From positions 248,001-312,000 of the forward strand of contig CP058414.1 in assembly GCA_013391845.1 (NCBI GenBank): 64,000 bases of DNA, written 5' to 3'. This DNA is from Pseudoalteromonas shioyasakiensis. Lineage in GTDB: Bacteria; Pseudomonadota; Gammaproteobacteria; Enterobacterales; Alteromonadaceae. The number at the start of each line of letters is the position of its first letter. Position 1 is the stretch's first letter. Below the pieces are notes generated by a model. That model was given only the letters and a program-made list of their open reading frames with translations. It did no database searches and was not told where the DNA came from. The translations under genes and the position numbers were made by a program. Shown here one piece after another: positions 59,786 to 64,000 of the stretch.

Positions 59786-60132
59786 CTATAAATAAATAGG
59801 CTAATTTAGTCTTCATTACCTTACTTACACAATCTTATTTACATAAGTGTGCTTACCGAGGGATACTGACGGTATACCTTTGCATCCGGGCTACTTCAGT
59901 TAACGTTTAGTGCCATGATCTGCTGCTGTTTTCTCCTAATAGGGAATACCGTAACGCCAGCGACTATTGCATTCGTTTAATGAAGAACAGAAAGGCATTA
60001 ATATAGAACTCTCCTTATTGTATTTTGGATATAATGCTGGAGTTTTCTATTTCTGGTAATATTAAACGCGAGATTTTTGTCAAATCATTTCCCGCGAATA
60101 GTCACTATCAGCGAGTTTCTATATCGAGTACT
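59786..60132. other. Intergenic region between element end and cargo operon
   Basis: No gene with a start and ribosome binding site is seen. A short open frame without a start (around 59967-60048, ...SFNEEQKGINIELSLLYFG...) might be a decayed gene end. The region should hold the cargo operon terminator, but I see no strong stem. Confidence 0.35.
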
Positions 60133-60405
60133 TTATTTCGCTTTCAGTTGCGTGCAAATAGTAGAGTTAATCTCGATGAACTCTTCCCACTCGTAAATAT
60201 GCGAAAGATGGTGTGTGTAGTATTCCTCTACCCGACAAACTAGTGGCCTTGATTCGTAAATCTCGCATAACTTGGTTGAGTCGTTGAAATTAACACACGT
60301 TCCATCGCCTCTGTCTAAATAACTAGTCTGATTGCTTAAATGGACATTGCGACAGCATTGCCCACAAGCATCACAAGGGAAGGTACGTTTTTCGGTTGAA
60401 TGCAT
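60133..60405 (-). CDS. YkgJ-type cysteine-cluster protein
   Basis: The 90-residue protein has the pattern CDACGQCC (residues 11 to 18), then GTCVNF, LCEIYESRPLVCR and a final cysteine in STICTQLK. That is the YkgJ (zinc- or iron-sulfur-binding CxxCxxCC) family, some members of which are maturation or demethylation-related metalloproteins; no function is known for most. It is the last gene of the four-gene operon, starting three bases after the 492-residue gene stops. Confidence 0.75.
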   Translation of the reverse strand: MHSTEKRTFPCDACGQCCRNVHLSNQTSYLDRGDGTCVNFNDSTKLCEIYESRPLVCRVEEYYTHHLSHIYEWEEFIEINSTICTQLKAK

Positions 60406-60408
60406 GCC

Positions 60409-61887
60409 TTACTCACCCATCATGAACGCTTCGAATTCATCCAAATTAGAGAAACGAGATTCAAAACCAAACTGTGATCCAATAGTATTTATTGTTTCGG
60501 TTGCTTGTTGATATTCCTTCTTCTCTAGGTGATTGTTTAGATCACCAAGTAACCCATCAAGCGTAGAACGTCGTTCTTGAAAATACAACTTAACTTTCTG
60601 ATTGTGCTCAGAGAAAAATGTCTCCGTTATCTCATTGACATCATCAGTGAACTTACCGAATGCTTCAGCACGCAATTTATATCGATAGAGTTCAATATCG
60701 TTGTTCAAAATAGAGTACGCATGTCTAACTCCTAAATAAGATAATCGCATCCAAGCAACAAAATTCAGTCTACTAAAGAACCCTACCCAGTTGAAATCAG
60801 GGTTTCTCGCGAAAGCGTCACCAGCATCAATTAAGCATAAAGTACCGTGACCAGCTAAAAGCATTTTTCTTAATCTAGGGCTCTTATCTAGTTTGAAGAA
60901 TTCCATGCAATCAGACCATGAGCGCCCAAATTGATAACGGTGTCTAATGATACAGAAAATGCGTGTAAACAATTCAACCATAAATACTGGTATTGCTTGC
61001 ACCATGCCGAATCGAAAGTCGTAACCTTGTTCAAAGACTTTTACAGCAATATCTGCAAAAGAAAGCTGTTCACCTTTGTGTTCGAAGCTACCAATATTAA
61101 GCGTTTGTAACAGTTCATAGAATGGTATCGGAACACCCGTACCTCTTCCTTGTCCTCCCGAAGAGCCTGCAATATCAGACATGATATGTCCCATCCAGTT
61201 AACAAAGGCACAGAATATTTTTGAGATAACATTACTACCTTGTAGCTTGCTATCTGCAGTTACAGTTATCAATTGGCCGTTATCGATAAATGTGGCGGTC
61301 CCGCGAAACTGGTCAATAATTGAAAAAATCAATCCAATTGGACTCGGAGAGTGTGAAAGAGACTTTAAGTGATGATTAGATGGGGTCATCTTCATAAAGT
61401 CATTAACTATCTTTCCATGTTGATGATCGTAATTAACTTTAAAAGTACGTTCTAAGAAACCAATAGCACTCTTAGTTGAGTCTGCATCCCCTCTTGGCCC
61501 ATTCCAGCCATTAAGTTTTGCAAAACTTTCCACTAACGAATCCATTGTCCTATCAGCGTGTTCCAGTAACTTAGAGTCGCCTGGGGAACCAACAAAAAAC
61601 GAGTCGACAAGTCCTGATAATACTCCAGCAGAAGCGGAAAAGATGTAATCCCACTTATCACACTCGGTTCCAATTTTTACGTCTTCTTCTATTTGGGCTA
61701 GTTGCTTCTCAAGTTCTTTTTCTCGGTCACATATTTTAGTTAATGTAATATCGTGCGCTTCAAGTATCTCGGCAAATGATTGATATTTTTTCGTGGCAGT
61801 CGGGAATAATGAATCTAGTTCAGGAGAGGCTTTCTCAAGCAATTGAACAAGTGATTTTTTGTTGAAAAGTTCTAGGTTGTTTTCCAT
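60409..61887 (-). CDS. 492-residue protein of unknown family with hydrophobic helices
   Basis: The protein starts with a helical region and a coiled coil (residues 45 to 70, EKELEKQLAQIEED), then a hydrophobic helix (IFSASAGVLSGLVDSFFVG, about 80 to 100). Distinctive conserved-looking stretches follow: MTPSNHHLKSLSHSPSPIGL near 165, LQGSNVISKIFCAFVNWMGH near 212, DIAGSSGGQGRGTGVPIPFY near 237, and GYDFRFGMVQAIPVFMVELF near 287. A last set of helices includes AGHGTLCLIDAGDA. The C-terminus is a long charged helical part. No nucleotide-binding or nuclease motif is visible. I recall similar hypothetical proteins in genomic islands but know no name. Confidence 0.6.
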   Translation of the reverse strand: MENNLELFNKKSLVQLLEKASPELDSLFPTATKKYQSFAEILEAHDITLTKICDREKELEKQLAQIEEDVKIGTECDKWDYIFSASAGVLSGLVDSFFVGSPGDSKLLEHADRTMDSLVESFAKLNGWNGPRGDADSTKSAIGFLERTFKVNYDHQHGKIVNDFMKMTPSNHHLKSLSHSPSPIGLIFSIIDQFRGTATFIDNGQLITVTADSKLQGSNVISKIFCAFVNWMGHIMSDIAGSSGGQGRGTGVPIPFYELLQTLNIGSFEHKGEQLSFADIAVKVFEQGYDFRFGMVQAIPVFMVELFTRIFCIIRHRYQFGRSWSDCMEFFKLDKSPRLRKMLLAGHGTLCLIDAGDAFARNPDFNWVGFFSRLNFVAWMRLSYLGVRHAYSILNNDIELYRYKLRAEAFGKFTDDVNEITETFFSEHNQKVKLYFQERRSTLDGLLGDLNNHLEKKEYQQATETINTIGSQFGFESRFSNLDEFEAFMMGE

Positions 61888-61936
61888 ACGTTACTCTAAA
61901 AGAAAGAGAGCCGAAGCTCTCTCTTATTGCCAGGTA

Positions 61937-62992
61937 TTAAGACAAAACGTTATTAGCTTGTTTGATTAGCTCAATGGTTTGAGGATTAACTTCATCTCCT
62001 TGTTCATTGATTATACCTAAAGTAATAAAATCTCTGAGTAGATAAGCCACAGCATAACTATGCATAATAATGCGCTTATCTTCTCCTTGCATGTCTCGGT
62101 AATGCATATTCTTATTTGCAAATTTATACAAGGTTTTCAAAAGCCTTTGGAATACTTCCCAAACAGATTCACATGTTGAATGGCACAGGGTTGTTTGCTT
62201 TTCAATTGCGCTCAGCTTGGAAATAACAACTCTGCCTTTATCAACTTGAGTCTTAATATAGTGATAATGTTCAACCGCTTCATCTTTTGCTTTCGCAGCT
62301 TTAGCTGCAAACACTGAGCCGCCAATTGCCAATAATGGTCCAGCAACAAGGCCGCCTAAGACCATTGTGCCACCTGCTATTCCAAAACCACCAGATGCAA
62401 GTGAACCACCACCTAGCCACGCTAATGTGGCGTTCGTTGCTGCAGCACCAGAAAGACCACTAATTGCTGTTCCTGTAGATGCTGTGGCTAAAGATCCGAC
62501 ACCCAAGTAAGCACCACCACCAGCAGCAACTCCAGCCAGAGAACCTGCGCCAACTGACTGCAAACCATGACTAATCTGACTTAACTCTACCTTGCCAGCA
62601 AGAATCTCACTGGTTGCTTCTTTAATGGACAAATCAGAATCAATAACACCAATCTCTTTCAGGATTGCGACCTCTTCTTCTTTAGTAATAACAATGCGTT
62701 GCGATTTTTTGAACTCGTTTTTTATCGAGGAGCCATTTGTAACATCAAATAAACCTTGGAAATCAACAACCGATTCGGTTGCCTGTTTCTTTAGCCTTCC
62801 ATAACGTTCAAGAACCGCCATCGTAGCGGTCTTTTGGTTTTTTAGATCGCTTTCAAACTTTTCAGCTAATCTATTAGCGCTGCTATTGTAGTCTTTTGCA
62901 TCATCGAGGTCGCCTTTCGCATCAACACCCTTTTTGACACCATAGCCTGCGGCTGCAACTGCAACACCGGCCAAAATAAAAGGTAATGGCAT
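61937..62992 (-). CDS. Glycine-zipper membrane protein of unknown function
   Basis: The 351-residue protein begins with a short hydrophobic segment (LPFILAGVAVAAAGYGV), then a coiled-coil region (residues 40 to 80). The centre (about residues 150 to 235) is an alternating Gly/Ala stretch of glycine-zipper type (LAWLGGGSLASGGFGIAGG, GGLVAGPLLAIGGSVFAAKA). After it come helices with two cysteines (TLCHSTCESV) and a C-terminal helical domain. Such zippers insert into or oligomerise in membranes. It sits between the TerB-like and the 492-residue genes. Confidence 0.65.
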   Translation of the reverse strand: MPLPFILAGVAVAAAGYGVKKGVDAKGDLDDAKDYNSSANRLAEKFESDLKNQKTATMAVLERYGRLKKQATESVVDFQGLFDVTNGSSIKNEFKKSQRIVITKEEEVAILKEIGVIDSDLSIKEATSEILAGKVELSQISHGLQSVGAGSLAGVAAGGGAYLGVGSLATASTGTAISGLSGAAATNATLAWLGGGSLASGGFGIAGGTMVLGGLVAGPLLAIGGSVFAAKAAKAKDEAVEHYHYIKTQVDKGRVVISKLSAIEKQTTLCHSTCESVWEVFQRLLKTLYKFANKNMHYRDMQGEDKRIIMHSYAVAYLLRDFITLGIINEQGDEVNPQTIELIKQANNVLS

Positions 62993-63007
62993 GATTAGTT
63001 CTCCTTA

Positions 63008-63394
63008 CTAAGCCAAAAGCTCTTGTACTTCTAGAGATAGAGACATTTGCTTTGACACCCAACCTTCAACCTGAAGTAGTTTCTCTTCCGATACATTCAT
63101 AGCATCTGCATACTTATGAATTAACCCCTTTTCCTTATGGTGATAATCACCGTCTGCATGAGCAACACCGATCAACTCAAGCAGTAATGAAATTTTTGAT
63201 GTGTTTGTATTAAATAACTTGGCTAATCCATCTAAAGATACTGATTCTGGCGATATAGATGCATCAACTTGACTAGCTAGAATCGATAGAATCTCCTCTT
63301 CGCTTTCATGTAGCTGCTCATCTACGTCTATGACTTCTTTTGCTAAATATAGCAATGCTGACTGTTGTTTTGTATCTAAATTCTGAATAAACAT
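63008..63394 (-). CDS. TerB-like protein, first gene of the cargo operon
   Basis: This 128-residue helical, acidic protein has the two TerB-type segments AKEVIDVDEQLHESEEEIL (near residue 18) and VAHADGDYHHKEKGLIHKYA (near 77). TerB domains bind divalent metal and often associate with membrane or stress complexes. The gap to the glycine-zipper gene is only 15 bases. It is only distantly similar to the chromosomal TerB-like protein at 3762-4211. Confidence 0.75.
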   Translation of the reverse strand: MFIQNLDTKQQSALLYLAKEVIDVDEQLHESEEEILSILASQVDASISPESVSLDGLAKLFNTNTSKISLLLELIGVAHADGDYHHKEKGLIHKYADAMNVSEEKLLQVEGWVSKQMSLSLEVQELLA

Positions 63395-63431
63395 ATAGAC
63401 TCCTTTTCCTTTTTATTCATAGTTTCATAAT

Positions 63432-63508
63432 TTACCTGAGCTCTGGATAATAAATTTATCAACTTAATATCAATGTGTTAGTAAACCTCTTAACCAAAGC
63501 TCAGGTTA
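63432..63508. repeat. Inverted repeat upstream of the cargo operon
   Basis: TTACCTGAGCTCTGG and CCAAAGCTCAGGTTA pair at 13 of 15 positions across a 45-base AT-rich loop. It lies 40 to 115 bases upstream of the TerB-like start and could be an operator or a weak terminator of transcription from outside. Confidence 0.5.
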
Positions 63509-63589
63509 ATTTTCTATCTAATTCACTTGATGTGACTGTATCAGCCAAACTTTTGGTGAAGTCCTGCATCAAGAGAGCTGAAGCGTTTT

Positions 63590-63736
63590 TTATATATCAT
63601 TATCTTCTTCAAGACGCTTTAACTTTCGAAGTTTAAGTTGATCTGGCGTAAATGTAGTTACACTAACCTGAGCTGCACAAGAAATGGAACTAAATATTCT
63701 TGCGGTGATCAGATCTTTCGACCAAGAAACATAAGA
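63590..63736 (-). pseudogene. Possible gene remnant (48 codons, no start)
   Basis: An open frame of 48 codons without a start codon ends in a stop at 63590 (…VTTFTPDQLKLRKLKRLEED…). Composition looks protein-like, and there is a stop just upstream in frame. It may be the tail of a decayed transposition or cargo gene, or chance. Confidence 0.25.
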
Positions 63737-63826
63737 TTACCGAGGCAAGGGCATGAATAACTTAGATGCAATTTACGTAGATGTCGATGATTTTTGTTTA
63801 TTGTTTGTGGTGATAAGGCTAGTTTT

Positions 63827-63925
63827 ACTCTAAACAGACATCTATGTAAACATGGTTTTAATGCTAAAGAAAATAGGCACTCCATACTATTGAAAAGTGT
63901 CTATACTTCTTACCATTTTTATAAA
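63827..63925 (+). mobile_element. Second copy of the element end sequence (copy 2)
   Basis: actctaaacagacatctat (63827-63845) is identical to copy 1 and in the same orientation. TGTCTATA follows 71 bases later (63898), exactly the spacing of copy 1, and CCATT-TTTATAAAA matches the next part loosely. An inverted partner TTTACGTAGATGTC lies at 63773-63786. The rest of this element lies to the right of the window. Confidence 0.6.
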
Positions 63926-64000
63926 AAACAGTCTAATACTGTCTGCACTTTCAAGAAATCCTCTAAAAAATGAGCTGAATACATGCTTTAGAGGTAGTCT

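Noticed and set aside
60025-60243. A 72-codon plus-strand frame overlapping the cysteine-cluster gene
   Set aside because: It has no ribosome binding site and is antisense to a protein with a clear cysteine pattern.

Overview
The window looks like chromosomal DNA of a marine gammaproteobacterium of the Pseudoalteromonas/Alteromonadales type. The evidence is moderately AT-rich sequence, enterobacterial-style synteny blocks (fabR-sthA, rsd-hemE, slyX-yheV-yheS-yheT-yheU, murB-birA-coaX-tRNA x4-tuf, the S10 operon), and proteins close to E. coli relatives mixed with typical marine families. The genus is inferred from gene content, not proven.

Layout. 1-2.2 kb: a nitric oxide response pair, the NnrS-type membrane protein (runs off the left edge) and divergent norR, with two NorR boxes and a sigma-54 promoter between them. 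2.2-5.3 kb: a frameshifted LysR gene, an FMN reductase, a TerB-like protein and two exported proteins. 5.4-10.4 kb: leuABCD with a leader peptide and attenuator. 10.4-13.8 kb: fabR, a desaturase with a clear FabR operator, and sthA. 13.8-17.2 kb: hemE, a candidate small RNA, rsd and an S66 peptidase. 17.2-25.1 kb: fkpA-like, a WD40 lipoprotein, slyX, yheV, yheS, a TIGR02444 protein ending in a heptanucleotide array, an FNR-box-controlled 46-residue membrane protein, yheT, yheU and a dipeptidase. 25.2-31.3 kb: a coiled-coil protein, three tandem copies of the 3' end of tuf, tuf, four tRNA genes, coaX, birA and a frameshifted murB. 31.4-37.6 kb: an M1 peptidase, a DUF2057-like protein, hinT, a CsgD/VpsT-like regulator and a hybrid histidine kinase. 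37.7-42.9 kb: the complete S10 ribosomal protein operon with its leader. 43-59.1 kb: plsB, tesB, an EVE protein, a hydrolase-like protein, a 160-bp MITE-like palindrome, a potassium channel, cheV, an AtoE-type transporter, a site-2 protease, a REC-EAL protein, a CNNM transporter, an S9 peptidase and an OmpR-type regulator.

59.1-64 kb: the accessory region. comM is cut at its Walker B region. The inserted DNA begins with a sequence that recurs, in the same orientation and with the same internal spacing, 4.1 kb further on. Between the two copies lies a compact four-gene operon: TerB-like protein, glycine-zipper membrane protein, a 492-residue protein of unknown family, and a YkgJ-type cysteine-cluster protein. 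This is the best candidate in the window for an undescribed system. A role in defence or envelope stress is only an inference from context.

Two genes (LysR and the essential murB) each carry a single-base frameshift. At least the murB one is more easily explained by a sequencing error than by biology.
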